Part shown: positions 34,401-43,413 of the stretch, piece after piece | Position numbering within the stretch: position 1 is the first letter of the stretch | How the letters are laid out: every line of letters starts with the position of its first letter | Assembly (NCBI GenBank): GCA_965202895.1 | Contig: OZ241901.1 | Span: forward strand, 992,001 to 1,056,000 | Direction: 5' to 3' | From: JAJDXW01 sp965202895 | GTDB taxonomy: Bacteria; Pseudomonadota; Gammaproteobacteria; HK1 | DNA: 64,000 nt | The notes under the pieces: generated by a model | Seen by the model: only the letters and a program-made list of their open reading frames with translations | Told to the model about the DNA's origin: nothing | Databases searched by the model: none | Program-made: the position numbers and the translations under genes

Positions 34401-36344
34401 ATCAGGGCGTATCTGAGCATGGACGACGATGCCCGCAGGACCGAGTTGCGCGACATCCTGGCGCGGCGTCTCTCGGAGACGGAGAAGGCGGTGTTGCGGG
34501 CGGTGGCGACGGGCGGCTCGGACGCCGAAGTGGACGCCGCGCTCGCGGGCGTGACCGGCGCCTCGGACGCCTGGAAGAACGAGGTGCGGGCGCTGCTGAA
34601 CAACTACAACACCGGCAACATCCGCGTCACCATGAACGGAGGCTCCATCGACTCGACGAGCGGCGACGGGATCCGCGCCTGGTACGCGAGGCAGCACGAC
34701 CGCAACGGCGCCATCGCCGTGACCGTCGCCGAGGGCGCGACCGTCACCGGCGGCGCGGCGGGCGTCTACCTGAGCGGCGCGGGAACCGGCCTGCGCGTCG
34801 AGAAGAAGTACACGTCCCCGGAGATCCAGGACGCGAACGAGGAACTGGGCCCCGACGACCGCGTGACCCTTTCGGACCATCTCGATCAGGTGGTTCGGGT
34901 GCAGGGCACGGTGACGGGCGGGACGGACGCGGCCGTTCACCTCGCCGGTGGCGGGGCGTTGATCGTCACCGGCGCCGGCAAGCTGGTGGCCGGCTCCTCG
35001 GGCCGGGCGGTGCTGGTGAACGATCCGGGACCGGCGGTGATCTACATCGAGGGCGAGGTGACGGGCGGTGCCGGTCCAGAAGGCGAGCCTGCGCCGGCGG
35101 CGGTGCATCTGACCGGCGGCGGCAGCGTCACCGTCGGCCTCACCGGTCGCGTGCGTGCGGGCGGGGCCATGAGCGCCATCCGGGGCGACAACGCGCCGAC
35201 GGCGGTGATCGTGCACAGCGAGAGCACGGACGGCACTCTGACGCGGGAGCAGGCCCGCGAGGCCCTGGCGCGGGTCGAGGGCGGCATCGTCGGCGACGGC
35301 GTCGAAAGCGTCACCATCGCCGAGGTCCAGAACGGCGTCACCACCGGCCACGAGCGGGAGGACCTGCCTGTCGGCGAGGACGGGGAGGTGGATGTCAGTT
35401 CTCTCCCGCCCTCGACCTTCAGTTGCGACAGGGCGATGGACGGGCGGTGCCGGTTGTACGAGGCGCTGCCGTCGGTGCTGCTCGCGATGAACGACCTGCC
35501 CTCCTACGTGGAGCGGATGTCGGCGGCGCGGGACGCCAACGGCGCCTGGGCGCGGGTGGAGGCGGCGCGGGGCAAATGGCAGGCGGAGGAGGCGACGCGG
35601 CCGGGGAAGCTGGCCTACGACCACCGCCGGACCGTCGGGCGTGCGGGGATGGACGTCGCCGCGGGTGACCACGCCCGGGTCGGAGGATCGCTGCACGTGC
35701 TCGGGGGCAAGGCGGAGATGTCCGGCGTGGGCGAGGCCAAGCTGGACGGCAAGGGGGCGGGTATCTCCGCCACGTGGTTCCCGGAGACCTCGTTCGGGGA
35801 CCTGTACGTGGACGCGCAGGCGGAGGTGACGCGCTACGACGCCGTGCTCGACTCCACCACGCACGGCAGGTTGGTGAAGGATGCCAACGCGGTGGCCTGG
35901 GCGGTGGGGGTGGAGGCCGGCAACCGGATGGCGCTCGGCGAGGGCCTGATGGTGACGCCCCGCGCCGGGCTCTCGTGGTCGAAGATCGACCTGAAGGATT
36001 TCACGGACAAGGTGGGCAGCCGCGCACGGGTGTCGGTGAAGGACGCACGGAGCACGAAGGGCCGTCTGGGAGTGATGGTGGAGACGGAGACGGGTCCGAA
36101 GGAGTCGCCGGGGCGGGTATTCGGTTCGGTGGACGTGGAGCACGAGTTCTCGGACGAAACGGAGGTGGTCGTCTCCGGGAACACGCTCGGGACGAAGGTC
36201 CGCAAGACGGCGGTGCGGGTCGGGCTGGGCGGGGTGTTCACCTTGGACGAGAACGTTTCGCTGAGGGTTTCGGCCAACTACACGGCGAGCGGCGGCGACA
36301 CGAACGAGTACGGCGGCGGGGTGGAGCTGAACGTACGGTTCTAG
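31452..36344 (+). CDS. Type Va autotransporter, large repetitive passenger
   Basis: A 1,630-residue surface or secreted protein. The ATG at 31452 has GGAGGG 8 bp upstream. The signal segment is FFVSGALGAGLLAAALAFPVGEAQA with cleavage likely after QA. The passenger (about 45-1340) is a run of beta-helix-like repeats built on VTNSGSI, SGTI, GIHV/GIYV and SVTHSGG motifs, predicted to fold as a long parallel beta helix. A C-terminal barrel of about 270 residues begins near AWARVEAARGKWQ and ends in ELNVRF, the terminal Phe being the usual outer-membrane insertion signal. A Cys pair lies near the mature N-terminus (ECGTW, HTCSD). It is divergent from the flavin reductase and ends in a terminator. 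Probable roles are adhesion or interaction with a host; this is inference. Confidence 0.92.
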   Translation: MRSAMMARTMPLCPDPSGGGRGERARTFFVSGALGAGLLAAALAFPVGEAQARDECGTWSSSATSHTCSDAAYASGIRYDAADGWGNGIAGNIALTVTGGSATAISSAAAAASNSWGSGIVLRTAHHATDTRTVALTVGSGTNAVRITQTTGTLNAGFDNTGVVIHHRAAGASPTTVTLGSGVDIGTMAAPMKRSGVHVLVEQADNTADHTVTSAADIYSAGFGILVDPRGSGNVVVTNSGSIVNAAVTGGTTGNADGIRILDWTGTRGNERPATATTEVTNSGSISVSQAGGSGIRVDAEGLGLYKTVNSGTVSATSPTSHGIFVDAGYHWGAAGTEAVEIENSGTITTGGASAHGIYVETYAAPQGRGDGNLAITNSGSISSANAALLVNSNMGDTTVKHTGGSITSTAEDGIRVQQGGTGAVTVESGADVTAENYGIRVLASPTQAATTVTVAVAGGATTRTNEPQVTIASGTTTTTYATLGAVSVTHSGGEIEAKTESGIWIDQKGADATVTSSADITAKKYGIFVVNNPALATVAIAAGVTTNTWSNTGAVSVTHSAGTIAAEEKSGIWVRQVAGTGAVTVISRSDVTAAVHGIYVGNEGSGDTRITTTGGKIMAGVDGIHLGIAVSNTSGGTIVNAAAIDADGHGLVAWYSGEGEIRIENSGAITAGNIGIHADEGDAGAITIVNGADVMGDNHGIFARNTQGEGAVSVTHSAGEVRGKEGNGIAAFIGRWRNEDSAESPDPISTASVEVEVTGGSVHASETRGRVAIEAGNFEGGSAEVTVSKGAEVFAKHNAGIYALLSDRQNTNGRIMVTQGGTIEARKGVYASVSRAGTEERAAAGQPLIGVEWTGTFTESERTLTTLNLNGVAHAIESAQEAQAGEGEVIRGAAHTAGIDAEVMSWRVLNRIATRGDDPGPIADAAAQTALLDVYSTDAAVKARAEAIVARFRTVLTDETLGRIPGADAIDTNNDDEYSDAEIRAYLSMDDDARRTELRDILARRLSETEKAVLRAVATGGSDAEVDAALAGVTGASDAWKNEVRALLNNYNTGNIRVTMNGGSIDSTSGDGIRAWYARQHDRNGAIAVTVAEGATVTGGAAGVYLSGAGTGLRVEKKYTSPEIQDANEELGPDDRVTLSDHLDQVVRVQGTVTGGTDAAVHLAGGGALIVTGAGKLVAGSSGRAVLVNDPGPAVIYIEGEVTGGAGPEGEPAPAAVHLTGGGSVTVGLTGRVRAGGAMSAIRGDNAPTAVIVHSESTDGTLTREQAREALARVEGGIVGDGVESVTIAEVQNGVTTGHEREDLPVGEDGEVDVSSLPPSTFSCDRAMDGRCRLYEALPSVLLAMNDLPSYVERMSAARDANGAWARVEAARGKWQAEEATRPGKLAYDHRRTVGRAGMDVAAGDHARVGGSLHVLGGKAEMSGVGEAKLDGKGAGISATWFPETSFGDLYVDAQAEVTRYDAVLDSTTHGRLVKDANAVAWAVGVEAGNRMALGEGLMVTPRAGLSWSKIDLKDFTDKVGSRARVSVKDARSTKGRLGVMVETETGPKESPGRVFGSVDVEHEFSDETEVVVSGNTLGTKVRKTAVRVGLGGVFTLDENVSLRVSANYTASGGDTNEYGGGVELNVRF

Positions 36345-36367
36345 ACACGGTTGGCGAAACGGTGTCC

Positions 36368-36402
36368 GGGCGCGCGGGCCTCATCGGCCCGCGCGCCCTT
36401 TC
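36368..36402 (+). terminator. Rho-independent terminator after the autotransporter gene
   Basis: A perfect 13-bp stem (GGGCGCGCGGGCC at 36368-36380 and GGCCCGCGCGCCC at 36386-36398) with a 5-base loop is followed by TTTCG, 24 bp after the stop codon. It is the clearest intrinsic terminator in the window. Confidence 0.85.
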
Positions 36403-36546
36403 GTGTCTCCGGGGAGCGCCATGCGAGGCCGTTCCCGGGATGACGAGGGCCGTTCCCCCGCGAACCACCCGACCGGCCGCGGGCCGGGCTAGCGACGCGG
36501 CGACCCCGCGCGGCCGGGGGCGAAGCGCGGGTCCTTCCTGTTTCGA

Positions 36547-36990
36547 TCAGCCTCCCGACATCTCGTCGAAGCGGCGCTGCATCTCCTCCTCGGAGAGCGT
36601 CTCGATCACCTGGGTGACGACCCAGACGTGCCCGAACGGGTCTTCGATGCGTCCGGCGCGATGCCCGTAGAACTGGTCGCCTACCGGGATCAGGACCTTG
36701 GCTCCCGCACGGGCCGCCGCGTCCACCGTCGCATCGGCGTTCTCGACACCGAGCGCGAGCCGCACCGGCGTACCGCCGAGCGAGTGCGGGTCGGCGGTGC
36801 AGAAGGCCGGGTTGTGCTCGGACAGCATGACCGTCGTGTCTCCGATCCGGAGCTCGGCGTGGACGATGCTCCCGTCGGGGGCGGTGAGCCGGGGTCCGGT
36901 CTCGGCGGCGCCGAATGCCCGCCGGTAGAAGTCGAGGGCGGCGCTCGCGCCGACGACGGTGAGGTAGGGAGAGACATGGAGGCTGGACAT
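36547..36990 (-). CDS. VOC-family glyoxalase-like protein (PhnB type)
   Basis: A 147-residue protein beginning with VSPYLTVVGASAALDFYRRAFGA, the first beta-alpha-beta module of the vicinal oxygen chelate fold. The second module includes VENADATVDAAARAGAKVLIPVGDQFYGHRAGRIEDPFGHVWVV, as in PhnB/YycE-like proteins. A HAELRIGDTTVMLSEH strand lies near 45. The ATG at 36990 gives the usual length, although the frame is open upstream. These proteins bind metal or small hydrophobic ligands; the specific reaction is unknown. It is a single gene with no clear partner. Confidence 0.85.
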   Translation of the reverse strand: MSSLHVSPYLTVVGASAALDFYRRAFGAAETGPRLTAPDGSIVHAELRIGDTTVMLSEHNPAFCTADPHSLGGTPVRLALGVENADATVDAAARAGAKVLIPVGDQFYGHRAGRIEDPFGHVWVVTQVIETLSEEEMQRRFDEMSGG

Positions 36991-37298
36991 GGAGGGAACC
37001 TGCTGATGACGGGGTGGACTTTCCTCGGTTTCGTGGACAGTGGATGGCTTTCGCCCCTGTTGCTCGGAGGGCAAACACCGGTAAGGTGTAGATGTTCCTC
37101 GATTCCGGGGGCAGGAGAGCTGTCCCGAGGGTAGTTCGGGGCCTCGGCCTGCGCGCTCGCAGGGATGGTCCCGGGTCTGCGGCCGGAGGTCTGGCGCCCG
37201 CACTTCCGGCGGGCTTCCCGGCCCGACGACAGCCCGCTGTCGCGTGCCGTCGCGGCCGGAGCGAGTTGGGGCTGGGGGACGGGGCGGGGCGCCCGGGA
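36991..37298. other. 308-bp intergenic region before the Uma2 array
   Basis: It holds no recognised gene. Two short related blocks (CGAGGAACATCTACACC and CGAGGAAAGTCCACCCC on the minus strand) lie about 70 bp apart. The right end meets the conserved ATCATGAATGGCCG block that marks the left edge of each array unit. Confidence 0.5.
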
Positions 37299-37312
37299 TC
37301 ATGAATGGCCGT

Positions 37313-38092
37313 TCAACCGCGTTTCCCGCCGACAAGCGCCTCCAGCTCCGCCACCCGCGCTTCCGCCGCCTGTCGCAAGGCGGCCTCCCGTTGACGGGCG
37401 CCGGCCTCCCGTTCGGCCCGGACCTCGGCACTTCGACGGGCGGCGGCTTCCCGTTCGGCCCGTGCGTGGTCCTCCTCGTGGCTCAGGAGGTCCAGGCCCG
37501 TCTCCGGATCACGGAAACGCATCTTTCCGCCCTTCGCCCACAGGTCCAGGCCCAGCGTCTTGCTGGACAGGGACAGCGTCCCGTCCACCGACTCCACCAG
37601 CGGCTGGCGCTCATACTCCCCGCCCACCAGACGATACCCCTGCAACGCCCGCTTCAGGTGCTCCCCCATCGGGTCGTACAGCCAGTACTCCTTCACCCCC
37701 AACCCCGCATAGACGCCCCGCTTCGGACCCACGTCCTCGCGCCACGTGCTCGGCGACGCAACCTCCAGCACGAAGTCCGGCCCCTTGCCCTCCTCCCATA
37801 CCTTGTAGTTCATCCGCATCCGGTCCGGCACACCGAACACCACGAACACGTCCGGCGCCACCGACACCCGCGGGTTCCCCTCCTCGTAGTAGATGAGCAG
37901 GTCCCCGGACACGTACACGTCTCCGCGACCGGCGTAGCGCACCCGCAGCGCGCCGACCCCGTACAGGATGGCGGCGAGCTGGGCGTCATTCTCGGCCAAG
38001 GGCCTGCCGTCCGAACTCGGGTACTCGACCGCGGCGCGGGAGAGGGCGGAAGGAGCGGCGGAAGGAACGGCGGACGGGGCAGGTCGGCGCAT
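37313..38092 (-). CDS. Uma2 family protein, array gene 1
   Basis: A 259-residue Uma2/DUF820 protein with a PD-(D/E)XK-like core: SVAPDVFVVFG (P80-D81), GPDFVLEVASPST (E110), GPKRGVYAGLGVKEYWLYDP (K124, then the Y-W strand). From about 205 a charged coiled coil begins (HEEDHARAEREAAARR...). GAGGGGA lies 4 bp before the ATG. Variants distinguishing this copy are VPSAAPS near 9, MNYKVW near 94 and SSKTLG near 177. The coil has an extra AEREAGARQRE segment. Expected to be a cytoplasmic nuclease-like protein; the role is unproven. Confidence 0.85.
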   Translation of the reverse strand: MRRPAPSAVPSAAPSALSRAAVEYPSSDGRPLAENDAQLAAILYGVGALRVRYAGRGDVYVSGDLLIYYEEGNPRVSVAPDVFVVFGVPDRMRMNYKVWEEGKGPDFVLEVASPSTWREDVGPKRGVYAGLGVKEYWLYDPMGEHLKRALQGYRLVGGEYERQPLVESVDGTLSLSSKTLGLDLWAKGGKMRFRDPETGLDLLSHEEDHARAEREAAARRSAEVRAEREAGARQREAALRQAAEARVAELEALVGGKRG

Positions 38093-38566
38093 GGGCGGTC
38101 CCCTCGTGGCGGTGGGGCGGCGTTCCCCGGATGCGGCCCTCGCGGGGGCGGGGCGGCGTCCTCGGAATGCGGGCGACGGACAACGGTACCACGCTCATGG
38201 GGGCGCCCCAAGCCGGATTGCCGGAGCACAGGATGGACGAGAACCGACGCTCGCGGAATGGGCGATCGCCCCGTCGTGCGTAGGACTTCGGCGCGATGCG
38301 CGGGGGGCGATATGGACGCGGACACCGGGCCGGCCGTCACCGTGAACGCACTGGCAGACACGGGGGCGGGGGGGCGGTTCAGCGGTTCACATGCGCGTTC
38401 CGCAGCGCGTCGGGAGCCGGATGCGAAGAAGCACACGATCGGGCTCTTCGAGGGAACGGAGGTACGAAGCTCCCAAGGGGCGCCAGCCATCCCATCGGAT
38501 CGAACATACCCGACCGAGGCAGCCCGAACACGGAATTTCTGACACCCCGGGCTCATGAATGGCCGT

Positions 38567-39304
38567 TCAACCGCGTTTCCCGCCGACGAGCGCCTCCAGC
38601 TCCGCCATCCGCGCTTCCGCCGCTTGCCGCAAGGCGACCTCCCGTTGACGGGCGGCGGCCTCCCGTTCGGCCCGCGCGTGGTCCTCCTCGTGGCTGAGGA
38701 GGTCCAGACCCGTCTCCGGATCACGGAAACGCATCTTTCCGCCCTTCGCCCACAGGTCCAGACCCAACGTCTCGCTGGACAGGGACAGCGTCCCGTCCAC
38801 CGACTCCACCAGCGGCTGGCGCTCATACTCCCCACCCACCAGACGATACCCCTGCAATGCCCGCTTCAGGTGCTCCCCCATCGGGTCGTACAGCCAGTAC
38901 TCCTTCACCCCCAATCCCGCATAGACGCCCCGCTTCGGACCCACGTCCTCGCGCCACGTGCTCGGCGACATGACCTCCAGCACGAAGTCCGGCCCCTTGC
39001 CCTCCTCCCACACCTTGTAGCTCATCCGCATCCGGTCCGGCACACCGAACACCACGAACACGTCCGGCGCCACCGACACCCGCGGGTTCCCCTCCTCGTA
39101 GTAGATGAGCAGGTCCCCGGACACGTACACGTCTCCGCGACCGGCGTAGCGCACCCGCAGCGCGCCGACCCCGTACAGGATGGCGGCGAGCTGGGCGTCA
39201 TTCTCGGCCAAGGGCCTGCCGTCCGAACTCGGGTACTCGACCGCGGCGCGGGAGAGGGTGGAGGGAGCGGCGGGGGGGAAGGCGGACGGAGCGGGTCGGC
39301 GCAT
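38567..39304 (-). CDS. Uma2 family protein, array gene 2
   Basis: A 245-residue copy, with the same core residues and promoter-proximal DNA as gene 1. Distinguishing variants are PSTLSRAA near 17, MSYKVW near 94, VMSPST in the E110 strand and a shorter coil (AAARQREVALRQ). The last residues are ARMAELEALVGGKRG. No frameshift or stop interrupts it, so it is likely expressed like its neighbours from its own copy of the spacer. Confidence 0.85.
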   Translation of the reverse strand: MRRPAPSAFPPAAPSTLSRAAVEYPSSDGRPLAENDAQLAAILYGVGALRVRYAGRGDVYVSGDLLIYYEEGNPRVSVAPDVFVVFGVPDRMRMSYKVWEEGKGPDFVLEVMSPSTWREDVGPKRGVYAGLGVKEYWLYDPMGEHLKRALQGYRLVGGEYERQPLVESVDGTLSLSSETLGLDLWAKGGKMRFRDPETGLDLLSHEEDHARAEREAAARQREVALRQAAEARMAELEALVGGKRG

Positions 39305-39782
39305 GGGCGGTCCCCTCGTGGCGGTAGGGCGGCGTTCCCCGGATGCGGCCCTCGCGGGGGCGGGGCGGCGTCCTCGGAACGCGGGCGGCGAGCAACGGTA
39401 CCACGCTCATGGGGGCGCCCCAAGCCGGATTGCCGGAGCACAGGATGGACGAGAACCGACGCTCGCGGAATGGGCGATCGCCCCGTCGTGCGTAGGACTT
39501 CGGCGCGATGCGCGGGGGGCGATATGGACGCGGACACCGGGCCAGCCGTCACCGTGAACGCGCTGGCGGACACGGGGGCGGGGGACGGTTCAGCGGTTCA
39601 CATGCGCGTCCCGCAGCGCGTCGGGAGCCGGATACGAAGAAGCACACGATCGGGCTCTTCGAGGGAACGGAGGTATTCGAAATTCCCAAGGGGCGCCAGC
39701 CATCCCACCACTGGATCGAACATACCCGACCGAGGCAGCCCGAACACGGAATTTCTGACACCCCCGGCTCATGAATGGCCGT

Positions 39783-40499
39783 TCAACCGCGCTTCCCGCC
39801 GACGAGCGCCTCCAGCTCCGCAACCCGCGCTTCCGCCGCTTGCCGCAAGGCGGCTTCCCGTTCGGCCCGTGCGTGGTCCTCCTCGTGGCTCAAGAGGTCC
39901 AGACCCGTCTCCGGATCACGGAAACGCATCTTCCCGTCCTTCGCCCACAGGTCCAGGCCCAACGTCTCGCTGGACAGGGACAGCGTCCCGTCCACCGACT
40001 CCACCAGCGGCTGGCGCTCATACTCCCCGCCCACCAGACGATACCCCTGCAATGCCGGCTTCAGGTGCTCCCCCATCGGGTCGTACAGCCAGTACTCCTT
40101 CACCCCCAACCCCGCATACACGCCCCGCTTCGGACCCACGTCCTCGCGCCACGTGCTCGGCGACGCGACCTCCAGCACGAAGTCCGGCCCCTTGCCCTCC
40201 TCCCACACCTTGTAGTTCATCCGCATCCGGTCCGGCACACCGAACACCACGAACACGTCCGGCGCCACCGACACCCGCGGGTTCCCCTCCTCGTAGTAGA
40301 TGAGCAGGTCCCCGGACACGTACACGTCTCCGCGACCGGCGTAGCGCACCCGCAGCGCGCCGACCCCGTACAGGATGGCGGCGAGCTGGGCGTCATTCTC
40401 GGCCAAGGGCCTGCCGTCCGAGCTCGGGTACTCGACCGCGGCGCGGGAGAGGGCGGAAGGAGCGGCGGGGGGGAAGGCGGACGGAGCGGGTCGGCGCAT
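39783..40499 (-). CDS. Uma2 family protein, array gene 3
   Basis: At 238 residues this is the shortest array copy. It lacks the whole AARRQ/SAEVRA part of the coiled coil (ARAEREAALRQAAEARV). It shares KPALQGY near 147 and WAKDGK near 186 only with gene 4, whereas MNYKVW near 94 is shared with gene 1. The catalytic-type residues P80-D81, E110 and K124 are unchanged. Confidence 0.85.
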   Translation of the reverse strand: MRRPAPSAFPPAAPSALSRAAVEYPSSDGRPLAENDAQLAAILYGVGALRVRYAGRGDVYVSGDLLIYYEEGNPRVSVAPDVFVVFGVPDRMRMNYKVWEEGKGPDFVLEVASPSTWREDVGPKRGVYAGLGVKEYWLYDPMGEHLKPALQGYRLVGGEYERQPLVESVDGTLSLSSETLGLDLWAKDGKMRFRDPETGLDLLSHEEDHARAEREAALRQAAEARVAELEALVGGKRG

Positions 40500-40973
40500 G
40501 GGCGGTCCCCTCGTGGCGGTAGGGCGGCGTTCCCCGGATGCGGCCCTCGCGGGGGCGGGGCGGCGTCCTCGGAATGCGGGCGACGGACAACGGTACCACG
40601 CTCATGGGGGCATCCCAAGCCGGATTGCCGGAGCGCAGGATGGACGAGAACCGACGCTCGCGGAATGGGCGATCATCCCGTCGTTCGTAGGACTTCGGCG
40701 CGATGCGCGGGGGGCGATATGGACGCGGACACCGGGCCGGCCGTCACCGTGAACGCACTGGCGGACACGGGGCGGGGGACGGTTCAGCGGTTCACATGCG
40801 CGTTCCGCAGGGCGTCGGGAGCCGGATACGAAGAAGCACACGATCGGGCTCTTCGAGGGCACGGAGGTACGAAGCTCCCAAGGGGCGCCAGCCATCCCAC
40901 CACTGGATCGAACATACCCGACCGAGGCAGCCCGAACACGGAATTTCTGACACCCCGGCTCATGAATGGCCGT

Positions 40974-41753
40974 TCAACCGCGTTTCCCGCCGATGAGCGC
41001 CTCCAGCTCCGCAACCCGCGCTTCCGCCGCTTGCCGCAAGGCGACCTCCCGTTCGGCCCGGACCTCGGCGCTTCGACGGGCGGCGGCTTCCTGGCGGCGG
41101 GCGGCGGCTTCCCGTTCGGCCCGTGCGTGGTCCTCCTCGTGGCTCAAGAGGTCCAGACCCGTCTCCGGATCACGGAAACGCATCTTCCCGTCCTTCGCCC
41201 ACAGGTCCAGACCCAACGTCTCGCTGGACAGGGACAGCGTCCCGTCCACCGATTCCACCAGCGGCTGGCGCTCATACTCCCCGCCCACCAGACGATACCC
41301 CTGCAACGCCGGCTTCAGGTGCTCCCCCATCGGGTCGTACAGCCAGTACTCCTTCACCCCCAATCCCGCATAGACGCCCCGCTTCGGACCCACGTCCTCG
41401 CGCCACGTGCTCGGCGACGCAACCTCCAGCACGAAGTCCGGCCCCTTGCCCTCCTCCCACACCTTGTAGCTCATCCGCATCCGGTCCGGCACACCGAACA
41501 CCACGAACACGTCCGGCGCCACCGACACCCGCGGGTTCCCCTCCTCGTAGTAGATGAGCAGGTCCCCGGACACGTACACGTCTCCGCGACCGGCGTAGCG
41601 CACCCGCAGCGCGCCGACCCCGTACAGGATGGCGGCGAGCTGGGCGTCATTCTCGGCCAAGGGTCTGCCGTCCGAACTCGGGTACTCGACCGCGGCGCGA
41701 GAGAGCGCGGAAGGAGCGGCGGGGGGGAAGGCGGACGGAGCGGGTCGGCGCAT
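40974..41753 (-). CDS. Uma2 family protein, array gene 4
   Basis: A 259-residue copy. It shares KPALQGY and WAKDGK with gene 3 but has MSYKVW and a long coil with the AAARRQEAAARRSAEVRA block, as in gene 6. It alone ends LEALIGGKRG. Core residues P80-D81, E110, K124 are intact. The combination of variants looks mosaic between neighbours. Confidence 0.85.
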   Translation of the reverse strand: MRRPAPSAFPPAAPSALSRAAVEYPSSDGRPLAENDAQLAAILYGVGALRVRYAGRGDVYVSGDLLIYYEEGNPRVSVAPDVFVVFGVPDRMRMSYKVWEEGKGPDFVLEVASPSTWREDVGPKRGVYAGLGVKEYWLYDPMGEHLKPALQGYRLVGGEYERQPLVESVDGTLSLSSETLGLDLWAKDGKMRFRDPETGLDLLSHEEDHARAEREAAARRQEAAARRSAEVRAEREVALRQAAEARVAELEALIGGKRG

Positions 41754-42189
41754 GGGCGGTCCCCTCGTGACGGTGGGGCGGCGTTCCCCGGATGCGGCCC
41801 TCGCGGGGGCGGGGCGGCGTCCTCGGAATGCGGGCGACGGACAACGGTACCACGCTCATGGGGGCGCCCCAAGCCGGATTGCCGGCGCGCAGGATGGACG
41901 AGAACCGACGCTCGCGGAATGGGCGATCACCCCGTCGTGCGTAGGACTTCGGCGCGATGCGCGGGGGGCGATATGGACGCGGACACCGGGCCGAGGGGCG
42001 GTTCAGCGGTTCACATGCGCGTTCCGCAACGCGTCGGGAGCCGGATACGAAGAAGCACACGATCGGGCTCTTCGAGGGAACGGAGGTACGAAGCTCCCAA
42101 GGGGCGCCAGCCATCCCATCGGATCGAACATACCCGACCGAGGCAGCCCGAACACGGAATTTCTGACACCCCGGCTCATGAATGGCCGT

Positions 42190-42948
42190 TCAACCGCGTT
42201 TCCCGCCGACGAGCGCCTCCAGCTCCGCAACCCGCGCTTCCGCCGCTTGCCGCAAGGCGGCCTCCCGTTCGGCCCGGACCTCCGCACTCCGACGGGCGGC
42301 AGCTTCCCGTTCGGCCCGTGCGTGGTCCTCCTCGTGGCTGAGGAGGTCCAGACCCGTCTCCGGATCACGGAAACGCATCTTCCCGCCCTTCGCCCACAGG
42401 TCCAGACCCAACGTCTCGCTGGACAGGGACAGCGTCCCGTCCACCGACTCCACCAGCGGCTGGCGCTCATACTCCCCGCCCACCAGACGATACCCCTGCA
42501 ATGCCCGCTTCAGGTGCTCCCCCATCGGGTCGTACAGCCAGTACTCCTTCACCCCCAATCCCGCATAGACGCCCCGCTTCGGACCCACGTCCTCGCGCCA
42601 CGTGCTCGGCGACACGACCTCCAGCACGAAGTCCGGCCCCTTGCCCTCCTCCCATACCTTGTAGCTCATCCGCATCCGGTCCGGCACACCGAACACCACG
42701 AACACGTCCGGCGCCACCGACACCCGCGGGTTCCCCTCCTCGTAGTAGATGAGCAGGTCCCCGGACACGTACACGTCTCCGCGACCGGCGTAGCGCACCC
42801 GCAGCGCGCCGACCCCGTACAGGATGGCGGCGAGCTGGGCGTCATTCTCGGCCAAGGGCCTGCCGTCCGAGCTCGGGTACCCGACCGCGGCGCGGGAGAG
42901 GGCGGAAGGAACGGCCGGGGGGAAGGCGGACGGAGCGGGTCGGCGCAT
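42190..42948 (-). CDS. Uma2 family protein, array gene 5
   Basis: A 252-residue copy. It has PPAVPSAL near the N-terminus (shared with gene 6), a unique AVGYPSS in place of AVEYPSS near 22-27, VVSPST in the E110 strand (shared with gene 6) and a medium coil with one RRSAEVRAEREA block. The core motif is intact, with the same ribosome binding site. Confidence 0.85.
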   Translation of the reverse strand: MRRPAPSAFPPAVPSALSRAAVGYPSSDGRPLAENDAQLAAILYGVGALRVRYAGRGDVYVSGDLLIYYEEGNPRVSVAPDVFVVFGVPDRMRMSYKVWEEGKGPDFVLEVVSPSTWREDVGPKRGVYAGLGVKEYWLYDPMGEHLKRALQGYRLVGGEYERQPLVESVDGTLSLSSETLGLDLWAKGGKMRFRDPETGLDLLSHEEDHARAEREAAARRSAEVRAEREAALRQAAEARVAELEALVGGKRG

Positions 42949-43413
42949 GGGCGGTCCCCTCGTGGCGGCGGGGCGGCGTTCCCCGGATGCGGCCCTCGCG
43001 GGGGCGGGGCGGCGTCCTCGGAACGCGGACGACGGACAACGGTACCACGCTCATGGGGGCGCCCCAAGCCGGATTGCCGGCGCGCAGGATGGACGAGAAC
43101 CGACGCTCGCGGAATGGGCGATCGCCCCGTCGTGCGTAGGACTTCGGCGCGATGCGCGGGGGGCGATATGGACGCGGACACCGGGCCGGCCGTCACCGTG
43201 AACGCGCTGGCGGACACGGGGCCGAGGGACGGTTCAGCGGTTCACGTGCGCGTTCCGCAGCGTATCGGGAGCCGGATACCACGATCGGGCTCTTCGAGGG
43301 CACGGAGGTATTCGAAGCTCCCAAGGGGCGCCAGCCATCCCACCGGATCGAACATACCCGACCGAGGCAGCCCGAACACGGAATTTCTGACACCCCGGCT
43401 CATGAATGGCCGT

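Noticed and set aside
31020..36143. A 1,707-codon open frame antisense to the autotransporter, and a 1,393-codon frame on the same strand
   Set aside because: Both follow from the GC-rich third-position bias and repetitive codons of the real gene; they show Arg/Asp/Gly-rich low-complexity products with no domain or signal.
37000..37100. Insertion-sequence end near GTGGACTTTCC
   Set aside because: It looks like the end of some IS3-type elements, but there is no transposase, no partner end and no target duplication visible.
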